This document shows positions 26,588 through 36,299 of a stretch of 64,000 nt of DNA, in pieces. Origin of the DNA: Myxococcus eversor. Its GTDB lineage: Bacteria; Myxococcota; Myxococcia; Myxococcales; Myxococcaceae. A model generated the notes under the pieces. The model did not search any database. It worked only from the letters and a program-made list of their open reading frames with translations, and was not told the DNA's origin. Where the stretch lies: NCBI RefSeq assembly GCF_010894455.1, contig NZ_JAAIXY010000002.1:186001-250000 (forward strand), in the 5' to 3' direction. The position numbers and the translations under genes are program-made. Numbering within the stretch: the stretch's first letter is position 1; each line of letters opens with the position of its first letter.

Positions 26588-29500
26588 GACGACGCCTCGG
26601 ACACCGTGGCTCCAGCCGGCGGCCAGGGCAGGGTGAACCAGAACGTACTTCCCTCCCCGGGTCGGGACTCGACACCGATGCGCCCGCCCAGGCGCTCGAC
26701 GATTTTCTTGCAGATGGCCAGCCCGATGCCCGTGCCCGGAAACGCCTCCTTGCCGTGCAGGCGCTGGAAGATGACGAAGATGCGCTCGAAGTCCTGCGCG
26801 TCGATGCCGATGCCCCAGTCCCGCACCGAGAAGCGGACCTCCGCGCCCCGCGCCTCCGCCGTCACCTCCACGCGCGGCGGCGCGGCGCCGTGGAACTTGA
26901 GCGCGTTGCCGATGAGGTTCTGGAACAACTGCGCCAGCTGCGTCTCGTCCGCGAGCACCGTCGGCAGCGGCCCCGCGCGGAAGTCGGCGCCGGACTCCTG
27001 CAGGGACGCCCGGAGGTTGGCCTTCGCCCGCTCCAACGCGAGGTTGGCGTCCACGGGCCTGGGCTCGCGGCCCTGCGTCCCCACGCGCGAGTAGGCGAGC
27101 AAATCCTGGATGAGCTGCTGCATGCGGGTGACGCCGTCCACCGCGTAGTGGATGAAGGTGTCGGCGTCCGCGTCCAGCTTGCCCTGGTAGCGCCGGGCGA
27201 GCAGTTGCGTGTAGCTGGCCACCATGCGCAAGGGCTCCTGCAGGTCATGCGAGGCCACGTAGGCGAACTGCTGGAGCTCCTCGTTGGAGCGCGACAGCTC
27301 CCGCGCGCGCAGCCGGAGCGACTCCTCCGCCCGGCGGCGCTCCAGGCCCTGCGCGAGCGCGTCCGCCACCGTGGCCAGCACCGCCATCGCGTCCTCACCC
27401 AGCACGTTGCGACTGTAGAGGCCCATGACTCCCACGAGCTGGCCTCGCACCAGCAACGGGATTCCGGCGAACGAGCGCACCCCCGTCTCCCGCACCCAGG
27501 TCCGGTCCAGGACGCGGGCATCCTGCTCCATCTGGTCCACCCATATCTGCTCGCGCGTGCGGGCCACCTCCGCCACCAGGCTCTGCCCGTGCAGCGACAC
27601 CCGGCCCCAGCGGTCGGGAGGTGGGGCGGCGGCGCCCGCGTTGCCCACCAGCTCCAGCATCGCCGCGGCGCGCGAATACAGCCACAGCCGCGCCACCTGC
27701 GCGTCCAGGTGGCGGGCCAGCGCCTCCGCGCAGGCCTGGAGGATTTCGCCGACGGTGCCCTCTCGCGCGAGCGCGCCGCTCACCTCCGCGCGCAGGGCCT
27801 CCAGCCGGCGAGCGCCCTGCTCCCGGTCCAACCGGCGCAGGCCCTCCTCCACGCGGCGCTGGGCCGTCATGTCGGTGTTGGTGCCCACCCACTCGCGCAC
27901 GGCGCCGTCGGCGTTGAGCACGGGCACCGCCCGGGCCATTGTCGGTGAGTACGTGCCGTCCGGACGCAGCAGGCGGTACTCCACTTCATAGGGGCGCACG
28001 TCCGTCACCGCCGCCTGCCACGCGCGGGCGGCCGCCTCGCGGTCCTCCGGGTGGAGGGCATCCAGCCACCCCTGGCCCCGCCACTGCTCGTACGTCTGTC
28101 CGGTGTAGGCGCGCCAGGAGGGGCTGTCCTCCTCGATGAAGCCATCCGGGCGCGTCACCCACACCGCCTGCGCGGTGGCGGTGACGAGCGAGCGGAAGCG
28201 CTCCTCGGCCCGCCGCGCGTCGCGGTACAGGCGCGCGTTGTCCAGGGCCACGGCGGCCTGCGAGGCCACGCCCTCCACCAGCCGCGCGTGCTCCTCGCGG
28301 AAGCGCCCCGGCTCCTCGTGGCCGAAGAACAGCCCGCCGAGGATTTCGCCGGAGCGGCCCTTCACGGGCACGGCGAGGTAGCTGCGCACCGGCAGGTGTC
28401 CGGGCGGCATGCCGTGGAAGGGCGCGCTCCTGCCGTAGTCCAGGTGGCGCGTCACGTCGTCATAGAGGCGCGTGCCCTCGCCCCGGAACGTGGGGCCGAA
28501 GACGGCGGTGTTGCGTGGCATGGGCAGGTGGGCGAAGGCGTGCCGGGGCGCGCCGGACAGCGTGTAGAGCAGGTACGACTCGCCGCGCTCGTCCACGCGG
28601 TTCTCGAAGAAGGCGCCGAAGCCCGCGCCGGTGAGGGCCACCGTCTCGTCGGTGATGCGCTGGACGAGCACCCCCGCGTCCAGCTCCGAGGACAGCGAGG
28701 CGCCGATGCGCAGCAGCATCTCGGCGGTGCGGCGCTCCTCCTGGCTGCGGCGCAAGGACTCCTGCGTCTCGTGGTGCAGGCGCGCGGTGTCCACCGACTG
28801 CGCGGCGCGCGAGGCGAGCTGCTCGCCCAGCACCAGGTCCTCCGGGCCGAAGCGCCGGCCGGACTCCGCCGTCACCAGCGTGAGCGCGCCGAGGATTCGG
28901 CCCCGAGCCCGCAGCGGGACAATCACCGCCGAGCGCAGCCCCAGCTCCCGCAGGAAGCGCAGGTGCTCGGGGCCGCGGGCGCCGCCCACCAGCCCCTCCT
29001 CGGAGATGGACTCCAGCAGCACGGGCGTGCCGGTGCGGATGACGCCCAGCACGCCGTGCGGGTCGTCCTCGCGCGGCGGGTAGCGCTCGCGGACGTCCTC
29101 GGCCAGCCGCACCCGGCTGGGGTCCACGTGGGCCACCGCCACCTGGCGCGTGCCGCCGTCCTCCTCCACCAGCTCCACGGCGCACCAGTCCGCCATGCGG
29201 GGGACCGCGAGCCGCGCCAGCGAGGTCAGCGTGCCTTTCAAATCCAGCGCGGAGGAGGACAGGAGCGCGCCGGCCTCGGCGAGGAAGCGCATGGACTCCG
29301 AGGCGCGCTTCGGGTCTTCGATATCCGTCGTCGTGCCGAGCCACCGGAGGACGTGGCCGTCGGAGTCCCTCAGGGGGCTGGCGCGGGCGAGCATCCAGCG
29401 CCACACCCCGTCATGGCGGCGGCAGCGGAACTCCACCTCGTAGGGCTCGCCGGTGCGCAGGGAGTGGGCCCAGCGTCTGCCGGCCTCCGGCAGGTCGTCG

Positions 29501-29727
29501 GGGTGGAACATCCGCTGCCAGCCGTCGCCAAGCGACTGCTCGGGCGTCAGCCCGGTGTACGCGTACCAGCGGCGGTTGAAATAGACGTGGTGCCCGTCGG
29601 GGCGGGTCATCCACACGAGCTGGGGCAGGCTCTCCAGGACCTGCCGGGAGAGCGCTCCCTGGAACAGAGCCTCCTGCGACTCAGGCTCCTCGGCCGCCTG
29701 CTCCAGGCGGGGATGGGACGGGAACAT
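26584..29727 (-). CDS. Multi-sensor PAS/GAF histidine kinase
   Basis: About 1047 residues, no membrane segments. Order: PAS (about 25-150; [20 protein letters not shown]), GAF (about 170-310), GAF (about 330-500), PAS (about 505-620; [12 protein letters not shown]), GAF (about 650-790), HisKA with [11 protein letters not shown] near 826, and HATPase with [14 protein letters not shown] and [18 protein letters not shown]. It is a soluble sensor able to integrate several small-molecule, redox or light inputs; the phytochrome-like 'SHDLQEPLR' H-box is common in such kinases. Start: ATG 29727 follows GAGGTG by 11 bases; a GTG at 29736 is the alternative. Coupled by ATGA to the receiver-kinase. Confidence 0.92.
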   Translation of the reverse strand: MFPSHPRLEQAAEEPESQEALFQGALSRQVLESLPQLVWMTRPDGHHVYFNRRWYAYTGLTPEQSLGDGWQRMFHPDDLPEAGRRWAHSLRTGEPYEVEFRCRRHDGVWRWMLARASPLRDSDGHVLRWLGTTTDIEDPKRASESMRFLAEAGALLSSSALDLKGTLTSLARLAVPRMADWCAVELVEEDGGTRQVAVAHVDPSRVRLAEDVRERYPPREDDPHGVLGVIRTGTPVLLESISEEGLVGGARGPEHLRFLRELGLRSAVIVPLRARGRILGALTLVTAESGRRFGPEDLVLGEQLASRAAQSVDTARLHHETQESLRRSQEERRTAEMLLRIGASLSSELDAGVLVQRITDETVALTGAGFGAFFENRVDERGESYLLYTLSGAPRHAFAHLPMPRNTAVFGPTFRGEGTRLYDDVTRHLDYGRSAPFHGMPPGHLPVRSYLAVPVKGRSGEILGGLFFGHEEPGRFREEHARLVEGVASQAAVALDNARLYRDARRAEERFRSLVTATAQAVWVTRPDGFIEEDSPSWRAYTGQTYEQWRGQGWLDALHPEDREAAARAWQAAVTDVRPYEVEYRLLRPDGTYSPTMARAVPVLNADGAVREWVGTNTDMTAQRRVEEGLRRLDREQGARRLEALRAEVSGALAREGTVGEILQACAEALARHLDAQVARLWLYSRAAAMLELVGNAGAAAPPPDRWGRVSLHGQSLVAEVARTREQIWVDQMEQDARVLDRTWVRETGVRSFAGIPLLVRGQLVGVMGLYSRNVLGEDAMAVLATVADALAQGLERRRAEESLRLRARELSRSNEELQQFAYVASHDLQEPLRMVASYTQLLARRYQGKLDADADTFIHYAVDGVTRMQQLIQDLLAYSRVGTQGREPRPVDANLALERAKANLRASLQESGADFRAGPLPTVLADETQLAQLFQNLIGNALKFHGAAPPRVEVTAEARGAEVRFSVRDWGIGIDAQDFERIFVIFQRLHGKEAFPGTGIGLAICKKIVERLGGRIGVESRPGEGSTFWFTLPWPPAGATVSEASS

Positions 29728-30068
29728 GGAACGCACATCACCTCAACAGCCCGCACCCGCGCCACCCTTTCGGCGCCGCGTGATTTCCACCAGCTGACAG
29801 TTGCCCTACGAGGAAACCGATGCTCCCGGGAGTCCCACCGGGCCGGGGGTGTCCTGCCTACCCGCCGGAAAACCCTGACATCATCAGCCCTGGTTATTCC
29901 TGACACCCCCGCAACAGCGTCACAAAAGCCACAAACCGACAGGATTTGAGAGCCCTTGCGACTTCAAATAGAGCCATGCGTTTCCATCACAGCGCGTTCT
30001 TCCGTAGAGTCTGGATTCAGCGGGGTGGGAGGGCCGGGGGTGCAGTGACGTCGTGCCCGGGGAGGGCC
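29728..30068. other. 341-bp divergent intergenic region
   Basis: The gap lies between the PAS/GAF kinase and the TadE cluster. The 29875-29995 part is comparatively A/T-rich and holds a TGACA direct repeat (29876-29880 and 29909-29913). Promoters for both directions must be here, but I could not fix a -35/-10 or sigma54 pair. No gene or RNA is apparent. Confidence 0.4.
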
Positions 30069-30884
30069 ATGCGCTCGACATGTGAACCCAGTCGTTCAAA
30101 CAGACAATCGGGCCAGGCCCTGGTGGAGACGGCGTTCGTCATCCCCATGATGGTGTTCTTCGTGCTGGGCATCATCCAGCTGAGTCTGGTGCACCATGCC
30201 CGCCTGATGACCGAGTACGGCGCCTACCGCGCGGTGCGCTCGGGCATCGTCAACCATGGCGACTGCGCCATCATGAAGAAGGCGGCCCTCACGTCGCTGC
30301 TGCCAACCCTGGGCCCCTTGAGCGGGAGTAACGGTCGGGTGGACACGTTGCCCCGGGCCATGGCGCACCACGCCCTGTTCACTCAAGCCGATGTCAGCGG
30401 TGATTACTATCAAGCAGGCCCTCTGCCCTTGCTGAAGGTCGAGGTCGTCAACCCCAAGCGAAGCGAGCTGGATGGCTTGTTCGCCACCTACGGCTCCCAC
30501 ATGCAAGGCATGGAGATTGACTACGACGATGTCCGGGATGACCGCGTCATCGAAGCCAATCTGCTGTCGGTCAGGCTCGTCTACTTCTACGAACTGCGAG
30601 TCCCCTTCGCGAACTGGCAGCTCCACAGCTTCTACATGGGGCGCGAGTACCTGGACGACCTGAAGGGGCTCCAGTTCGAGATTCAGCGCGCGGGCGGGCG
30701 CTCCGCCACCCAGTATCTCGTGGAGCGCGGTGCCGCCAGGGACCGGACCCACCGTGGCCTCGCCAACCTGTCGCGCGAGGGGCGGTACATCATTCCCCTG
30801 ACCGCGACCTGGACCATGCGCATGCAGTCCAACCTCTTCAACAACGGCCGTCGCGGACCCGCGCAGTGCGCGGTCGACGCCTGA
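30069..30884 (+). CDS. TadE-family pseudopilin-like protein
   Basis: A 271-residue protein. ATG at 30069 directly follows GGGGAGGGCC. Near the N-terminus is a class III prepilin-type signal: Gly15, then QALVE with Glu at +5, followed by a hydrophobic helix (TAFVIPMMVFFVLGIIQLSL). This is the layout of TadE/TadF minor pseudopilins of Flp/Tad pili and related secretion machines. The rest is extracytoplasmic and Tyr/Arg-rich. It heads a five-gene forward cluster with two other TadE-type proteins and one TadG-type protein, but no Tad ATPase, platform or secretin gene is in the window. Confidence 0.85.
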   Translation: MRSTCEPSRSNRQSGQALVETAFVIPMMVFFVLGIIQLSLVHHARLMTEYGAYRAVRSGIVNHGDCAIMKKAALTSLLPTLGPLSGSNGRVDTLPRAMAHHALFTQADVSGDYYQAGPLPLLKVEVVNPKRSELDGLFATYGSHMQGMEIDYDDVRDDRVIEANLLSVRLVYFYELRVPFANWQLHSFYMGREYLDDLKGLQFEIQRAGGRSATQYLVERGAARDRTHRGLANLSREGRYIIPLTATWTMRMQSNLFNNGRRGPAQCAVDA

Positions 30885-30910
30885 ACCTGACTGCCTGGCG
30901 GGGGATTTAG

Positions 30911-32542
30911 ATGTTCTTCATTCTGCGAAGGCTGCGCCGCGACGAACGTGGGCAGGCCCTGGTCATCGGCGCCGTCACCATGCTCATCCTCGCTGTCAGC
31001 GTGATGGCCTCGGTGAGCATCGGCCATGGCGTCTATGAAAAGATAAAGCTCCAGGACGCGGCCGATGCCCAGGCCTACTCCTTCGCGGTGAAGGAGGCCC
31101 GGGCCTACAACTTCCTGGCGTACACCAACCGCGCCATGATTGTTCACTACTCGGCCATGCTCACGGTGATGTCCTACGTGAGCCACGCCGTCTACCTGGA
31201 CCGCACGGTGGGCGCGGCGGCCAGTGTCCTCAAGGTGGTTCCCGTCATCGGCGCGATATTCGCGGCGGTGGAACAGGCCATCAAGCTCTGGAAGACAGTG
31301 GTCGAAACCGTCTCCCAGGTACTCATCCCCTTCCTATCGGCGCTCAACGTCGCGTTCTGGCTCGCGCAGGAGGCCATGCTCTATGGCACCTTGCATGACC
31401 TCGTCATGTACAGGGACGACGTCAAGAAAACCGACCCCAATGCCAAGCCCGGCTTCGACGTGGTTGGCAGTGGAGGAGACGTCAACCTCGATTCGCTCTT
31501 CAGCAACTACGACGTCAATCATTCCAATCTCAAGAACTTCCTCCACGCCATCGACGACGGGCCCCACAGCAGTCAGGCCAGCTTCAGCGCACTCGACCCC
31601 ACCGGCCTCGTCAAACGCTCCAAGCTCCTCCGCGCCAACTCCCTCTCCGACCCCGACATGGCCAAGTACCGCCTGCTGATGGGCAACCTGGCCAATGGCG
31701 TCCGTCGTGAATGGACGGCCGTGGGCAAAGGCCCCTTTCTCATCGGACGCAGGTGGAACTTCAACCTCTGCCTCATCATTGGCCAACTGCGCATCAACAA
31801 GGTCGCGGACAGTCAAATCAAGAGCTTCGACGAAGAGTTCCAGAACAACCGCAAGGACCAGCTCTTCGCCTCGGACGACATCAAGATAGAAGCCCGAGCC
31901 GGCTGCTTTGGCCTCTTCGACTGGGAGACCCTCTTCGAGCTGCGCTTCCGTGCCGCGGCGGATGCCCAGCGGGGGTATCACCAGGAATACGGCGGCAGCA
32001 AGGTCAGCCGGCACCACAACTGGATAGGCCTCACACCCTTCCTGACCTCGGATACGAGCTTCGTGAACCCATGGCAGAACCACTTCTCCTATCCCTGCAA
32101 CGTCAGCGTCCTGACGAAGAACATGATGCCGCACTCAAAGGACGGCGTGAACTCGGACACGCCGTTCCAACTCCACAACCTCATCAGCACGGCCTTCATG
32201 AAGGAGAGTGCCTCCAACAGGTACAACGACTATCGGGAAGGCGTTCAAGCAGGCTACCTCGACATGTCGTGGAACTTCGTGGGAGGACTTGACGACTCGA
32301 CCCCGATTGGAGCCTCCGCCAGGCAGTTCCGCGAGAGGACAGGGGGAATGATGGCCATGGCAGTGGGACGCGCCATCTATCACCGCCCCGGCCAGTGGAA
32401 GGAAGAGCCCAACTTCTTCAACCCACTCTGGACGGCACGCCTGGCCCCCGCGAAGACCCACTGGGAAGAGAAAGCCATGAAGGACATCATTCCCGAGTGG
32501 AACATCACCGCCAACGGCTTCAAGGACGCGCTCAATTACTGA
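30911..32542 (+). CDS. TadG-like pilus assembly protein
   Basis: A 543-residue protein. It starts with a basic stretch, then RDERGQALVIGAVTMLIL, a prepilin-like Gly-Gln-Ala-Leu-Val segment running into a membrane helix, but the +5 Glu is replaced by Ile19. That is typical of TadG-like proteins, which are probably not processed. The following 500 residues are extracytoplasmic, with DAADAQAYSFAVKEARAYNF near residue 52, a pattern I recall from TadG-like family members. Begins 26 bp after the TadE-like gene and ends 10 bp before the next. Confidence 0.82.
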   Translation: MFFILRRLRRDERGQALVIGAVTMLILAVSVMASVSIGHGVYEKIKLQDAADAQAYSFAVKEARAYNFLAYTNRAMIVHYSAMLTVMSYVSHAVYLDRTVGAAASVLKVVPVIGAIFAAVEQAIKLWKTVVETVSQVLIPFLSALNVAFWLAQEAMLYGTLHDLVMYRDDVKKTDPNAKPGFDVVGSGGDVNLDSLFSNYDVNHSNLKNFLHAIDDGPHSSQASFSALDPTGLVKRSKLLRANSLSDPDMAKYRLLMGNLANGVRREWTAVGKGPFLIGRRWNFNLCLIIGQLRINKVADSQIKSFDEEFQNNRKDQLFASDDIKIEARAGCFGLFDWETLFELRFRAAADAQRGYHQEYGGSKVSRHHNWIGLTPFLTSDTSFVNPWQNHFSYPCNVSVLTKNMMPHSKDGVNSDTPFQLHNLISTAFMKESASNRYNDYREGVQAGYLDMSWNFVGGLDDSTPIGASARQFRERTGGMMAMAVGRAIYHRPGQWKEEPNFFNPLWTARLAPAKTHWEEKAMKDIIPEWNITANGFKDALNY

Positions 32543-32552
32543 CGGAGGCGCC

Positions 32553-33692
32553 ATGTACTCACGCTCGCGAACGATGAGGACGAGAGGTCGGCAGCGCGGA
32601 ACGGCGACCGTGGAGTTCGCCATCATCGCGCCCCTCCTCATCATGATGGTCCTCTGGGCCCAATACTTCTGGGAGCTTCAACACGTCCGGCTCAAGGCCG
32701 CCGAGCTCGCCCGCTTCGTCGCGTTCGAGCGCACCGTCCGCCCCAACCTCCAGGGCATCATCAGCGACGCGCGTGAGCGCTACAAAGACCTCGATGGCGC
32801 CACGAAGTCGGGGGAGCTTCCGACAGGGGCGGGCTTCCGCAATCGCCTCACCCTGACGGTGTACGCCGAGGAGGCCGAAGCCCCCCTCACCGAGGTCTCC
32901 ATGGGCGACCGCGGTGGACTCGGAGGTGCGATGGGTCTGGTGGGCGGCGCCCTGTCCGCCCTGGGCTCAACGCCCGCCGACCTCGCACAGGACATGGGGC
33001 TGGATACGCGCCGGGGCGCGGTCTCCGCGACAATCACAGTCGACATCCAGAACGGCATCATTCCCCACCAGATTGCGTTCTTCACCACCTCCCCCGACTC
33101 GTCCCAGCTGAACCTCCAGTTCACCGAGCACTTCAGCGTCTTCCACGACACGTGGCGGGCCTGGGGCTACGGAGATCATCCGAGGGACACCTACGCACGC
33201 GTCGAGCAGATCACCCACGACCGGGCCACGGGCATCATCTACAAAGGAGCCACCGGAGGCGACGCTGGGGGCGCGCTGAACTCCATCGGCGAGGTCCTGC
33301 AAGTGCTCGGGCTCGATTTCCCGTTCACGAGCAAGTACGTCCGCGAATCCGTCTTGATTCGCAAGGTGGGCACGAGCGGGAGCACATTCAACAAGGGGCC
33401 CGTCATTCCCACGCGAACGGTCCCCGGAGACGCCCTCCAAGCGTACTACTGGAAGAACGACTCGGACTACTGCTTCGGCGATTGCGAGCCTGGTCCCGTC
33501 CTCAACAAACGAGGAACCCGCAGCAACGGCGGCTACGGCGACAACTGGCCCATGCGCTCCTACAACTGTCGGGGCAACTTCTTCCAGGGCGCTGTCATCT
33601 CCAACCGCCCGGAGTCCGAGTACGCGGATCAACACAACGCCGACATGGACCGTTATTCCTATCACTCCTATGGAGACAAGGCGTGCAGGTAG
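32553..33692 (+). CDS. TadE-family pseudopilin-like protein
   Basis: A 379-residue protein. GGAGGCGCC precedes the ATG. A class III prepilin-type signal is present: Gly16, then TATVE with Glu21 at +5, then FAIIAPLLIMMVLWAQ as the membrane helix. The large C-terminal part is extracytoplasmic with two Gly-rich helices near residues 115-140 and a Cys-containing, Tyr/Asp/Asn-rich end. It is the largest TadE-type member of the cluster and may be a tip or adhesive subunit; that is inference from size and position. Confidence 0.82.
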   Translation: MYSRSRTMRTRGRQRGTATVEFAIIAPLLIMMVLWAQYFWELQHVRLKAAELARFVAFERTVRPNLQGIISDARERYKDLDGATKSGELPTGAGFRNRLTLTVYAEEAEAPLTEVSMGDRGGLGGAMGLVGGALSALGSTPADLAQDMGLDTRRGAVSATITVDIQNGIIPHQIAFFTTSPDSSQLNLQFTEHFSVFHDTWRAWGYGDHPRDTYARVEQITHDRATGIIYKGATGGDAGGALNSIGEVLQVLGLDFPFTSKYVRESVLIRKVGTSGSTFNKGPVIPTRTVPGDALQAYYWKNDSDYCFGDCEPGPVLNKRGTRSNGGYGDNWPMRSYNCRGNFFQGAVISNRPESEYADQHNADMDRYSYHSYGDKACR

Positions 33693-33738
33693 CGATGAGG
33701 TCTCGACGCATCCCCTTGCATGAAGGGGACGGGAAGGC

Positions 33739-34581
33739 ATGACCCGACTCAAGGACCGGACGGGAGGGCTCATCCGCGTGTTCGGCGTGGGAGGGCTGGG
33801 GCTGTTGTTGGCGCTCGCGGTGACGCTGCGCGAACCGCCGCCTCCGCTCCCCGAAGCCGAGCCCACGCCGGAGCCTCCTGTCGCACCCCCATCTGTCGCC
33901 AGGCCGATGACCGCGCGCTTCCAAGGAGCGTTCCCCAGCTACCCACAGTCCACGACCATTCCCATGGGGCGCATGGAGGCCAATGGGAATCCGATGGAGA
34001 TGGCCTATTTCGAGACGACCAGCCCGCCTGGAGAGGTGCTGGAGTTCTACGCCCGCGAGTTCCGGCGGCGGGGCCATCGCACCAACCACAAGGCGGATGG
34101 CCCGAATGCCGGGGCCGTCAGCTATTACGACGCCAGACTGGGAGCGCTCGTCTCCGTCACGGCCGTGGGCGCGGGGGACAAGAAGGATAGGACCCAGGTC
34201 TTCCCCTCCATCGTCGAGACGCCCGAAGGCGTTCACCTTCAAGCCCGTGTGCCGGAGGCCCTGCCGAGAGCGCCGGGTGCCACCACGGTGCTGCGCGTCG
34301 ATGACCTCAATCCAGGGCCTTCCGAAGGCAGCATCACCGTGACGGAAATCGCCCAGGGCACGCCGGGCACGCTCGCGGAGTTCTATCGGCGGGAGCTCGG
34401 ACAGCGGGGCTTCACCCAGGTCGAAGCACGCTCCGCCAGACATGGCGTGGAGGTGCTTGGCTTCACGCGTCCAGGGGAAAGGCTCTCCCTCTCCCTCTCT
34501 CCCGTCCAGAAGGACGGGTTGCCCGAAACACTTGCCACCGTGGTCCTCGAACAGGCCACTTCCCCGGAGGGTCACCCATGA
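33739..34581 (+). CDS. Hypothetical membrane-anchored protein in the Tad-type cluster
   Basis: A 280-residue protein with a good ribosome-binding site (GGGAAGGC). An N-terminal helix (about residues 12-30) is followed by a Pro/Glu linker and an extracytoplasmic region containing two related units. Each has a Gly-x-x-x-Glu-Phe-Tyr-x-Arg-Glu-x-x-x-Arg-Gly core: EVLEFYAREFRRRGHRT, then TLAEFYRRELGQRGFTQ. This duplication suggests two copies of one small alpha/beta fold. No enzyme motif is seen. Coupled by ATGA to the small pilin-like gene, so probably a partner in the same assembly. Confidence 0.7.
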   Translation: MTRLKDRTGGLIRVFGVGGLGLLLALAVTLREPPPPLPEAEPTPEPPVAPPSVARPMTARFQGAFPSYPQSTTIPMGRMEANGNPMEMAYFETTSPPGEVLEFYAREFRRRGHRTNHKADGPNAGAVSYYDARLGALVSVTAVGAGDKKDRTQVFPSIVETPEGVHLQARVPEALPRAPGATTVLRVDDLNPGPSEGSITVTEIAQGTPGTLAEFYRRELGQRGFTQVEARSARHGVEVLGFTRPGERLSLSLSPVQKDGLPETLATVVLEQATSPEGHP

Positions 34582-34778
34582 ACGGATGGATGTCCTTGGC
34601 TTACCGCTGGCTTCGTCGGCCTCGCTCGCGCGGACAGGCAGCGGCGGAGTTCTCGCTCCTGCTCCTCGCTTTGATGGTCGGCGGAACCACGCTCACCGCG
34701 TTCGCCCCCGACCTGCTGGCCATCTTCACCGTCTACGTAGCGGGCTTCTATCTCGTCCTCGGCTACCCGCTGGGCTGA
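34578..34778 (+). CDS. Small pilin-like protein
   Basis: A 66-residue protein whose ATG overlaps the preceding stop as ATGA. After a basic leader ending RSRG comes QAAAEFSLLLLALMVGG: Gly19 with Glu at +5, the class III prepilin (Flp/TadE) signature, then a second hydrophobic stretch to the C-terminus. Size and signal fit a Flp-type major pilin or small pseudopilin. The long second hydrophobic segment is unusual for Flp, so a minor pseudopilin role is possible. Confidence 0.7.
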   Translation: MNGWMSLAYRWLRRPRSRGQAAAEFSLLLLALMVGGTTLTAFAPDLLAIFTVYVAGFYLVLGYPLG

Positions 34779-34790
34779 CCCCGGCGACAC

Positions 34791-35609
34791 TCATTGCCCG
34801 GGCAGCCGGGGAATAGCGATGGGGACGGTATCCAGCGAGGGCCGGGCCCCCGTCCCCGAAGCACGCGCCATCCAGGAGCCGTCCTCGGTGACAACCGAGA
34901 CCACCCCGACGAGTGGAACCCTGCTTGCGTCCACCACGACCACCGGCTTGCCACGCTCCCGCCGGAAGGTGCGCTCTCGGGCCTTCCCAGCGAATGGACC
35001 TCGCACCGTGATGTCCTTTTCTCCCATCAACTCCCCGCGCAGTTCGGGCGAGTCGGCCTCCAGGTCCACGGGGATGGAGATGGGGGCATGAGGCGCCACG
35101 GAGACCGCCAGCCGCTCGACGAAGGGACGGGTGGCCCCCGCCAGCCAGACCACCACGAGCATGCGCGGAGTCGTCTCATGGTCCAGTTCGACCTGATAGA
35201 GCGGCGTGCCGTCCTCGCGGACCGTCTCGCCCACCAACGCGACACGCACGCGAAAGGCCCCCTGGCGCGTCGCCAGCTCGTATTCGACCCATTGGCCCAC
35301 GACGGGCTGGAACTGGCCGTAGAGCAATGGCGCGGGGACCAGGGCACGCGCCTCCGCTCGGCGCGAAGGGTCCACGGAAACGCCTCCATCTCCTGGAGGT
35401 GTCACCGTGGGATTCGCGACCCCAGCGGGTGTCTCCACCGCGGCGGGCGCCTGCTTCGCGTCGACGGTGGGAGGCGCGCCGGACGGTGCTCGCGATGACG
35501 CCTCCACGAGGGGCTCCGAGGTTGAGCGAGCGGGAGGACTGGCTTCCGGGTTGGAGCAGGCAAGGAGCAGCAAGGGAATGGCTCGCACGGCATTCAGCAG
35601 ACGAGGCAT
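34791..35609 (-). CDS. Lipoprotein with a beta domain, related to the divergent gene
   Basis: A 272-residue lipoprotein (lipobox Cys at residue 18, LLLLAC). About 70 Pro/Ala/Ser-rich residues link it to a beta-rich domain starting VVGQWVEYEL and ending VPLVGVVSVVTEDGSW. The domain shares order and key positions with the protein encoded divergently at 35673-36296: G-x-W-x-x-Y, a central AGK-x-x-E segment, and V-P-x-x-G-V/L-V. The shared fold suggests paralogy. It is convergent with the small pilin-like gene, 12 bp apart. Function unknown. Confidence 0.68.
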   Translation of the reverse strand: MPRLLNAVRAIPLLLLACSNPEASPPARSTSEPLVEASSRAPSGAPPTVDAKQAPAAVETPAGVANPTVTPPGDGGVSVDPSRRAEARALVPAPLLYGQFQPVVGQWVEYELATRQGAFRVRVALVGETVREDGTPLYQVELDHETTPRMLVVVWLAGATRPFVERLAVSVAPHAPISIPVDLEADSPELRGELMGEKDITVRGPFAGKARERTFRRERGKPVVVVDASRVPLVGVVSVVTEDGSWMARASGTGARPSLDTVPIAIPRLPGQ

Positions 35610-35672
35610 GGACGAACTCTAACAAAAGGCGTCCCGGGAGAGGGATGCACGCGTCAGGGATTGAAACCTCAC

Positions 35673-36296
35673 ATGACCAGAACCGGATGGGCAGTCGTCG
35701 CGCTGATGCTGTGCCTCGTGGTCCGCGAGGCCCATGCACAGACCACTCCCTTGGAGGGAATGCTCGAACTCCCCCTCGTCGCGCGAAATGGGGGCTGGGC
35801 CCGTTATCTGGGGACCTCCTCGGAAGGCCCTACCCGCTTCGTCATCAAGGTCGGTGCGCCGGGCCGACACGGAGCCAGGAGTGGCCGCTGGTTCCATCTG
35901 CAGCTCGAAGTGCCCTCCCTGGGCCTCATCGCCTTCGACTTCCTCGTTGAAGGAGAACGCTTCGGCGCGCAGGGCGTCATTCTCTTGAGGGTGACTGTTC
36001 CGGGACAAGCTCCCCGCGAGCACCCCAATGCCTTCGCCAAGGCAGCCTCCGCCCCACGCCAGCCCCGCTTCCTCCAGAAGTCGACGGAGACCATCGCGGG
36101 CAAGACCGTGGAGATAATGGAGTACTCCTTCTCCGGGGGCCTCACGGCCGAATGGTCCTCCTCCGTGCCCGGCCTGGGTCTGGTGCGCATGGGCGGAGAG
36201 AACCCCTTCCACCTCGTCGACTTCGGCGTGGGCGGAGACCCGTGGAGGGAGCGGACCACGCCCGCGATGTTCCCCGCGCCACCGCCCAAGAAGTGA
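35673..36296 (+). CDS. Secreted protein with a beta domain, paralogue of the divergent lipoprotein
   Basis: A 207-residue exported protein with a signal peptide (MTRTGWAVVALMLCLVVREAHA before QTTP). The beta domain starts ARNGGWARYLG and includes AGKTVEIMEYSF and VPGLGLVRMGG, matching the layout of the lipoprotein at 34791-35609. ATG at 35673 is preferred over the TTG at 35661 because it gives a conventional signal peptide. The two starts are 63 bp apart, a compact divergent promoter. No catalytic motif is seen. Confidence 0.68.
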   Translation: MTRTGWAVVALMLCLVVREAHAQTTPLEGMLELPLVARNGGWARYLGTSSEGPTRFVIKVGAPGRHGARSGRWFHLQLEVPSLGLIAFDFLVEGERFGAQGVILLRVTVPGQAPREHPNAFAKAASAPRQPRFLQKSTETIAGKTVEIMEYSFSGGLTAEWSSSVPGLGLVRMGGENPFHLVDFGVGGDPWRERTTPAMFPAPPPKK

Positions 36297-36299
36297 GCC

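Noticed and set aside
29875..29915. sigma70 promoter built on the TGACA direct repeat
   Set aside because: No matching -10 element at the right spacing could be found; the repeat may be chance.
28051..29949. Long open frame (about 630 codons) on the forward strand
   Set aside because: It lies antisense to the PAS/GAF kinase gene, is rich in Arg, His, Gly and Ala, and shows no motif. In GC-rich genes antisense frames stay open by codon bias.
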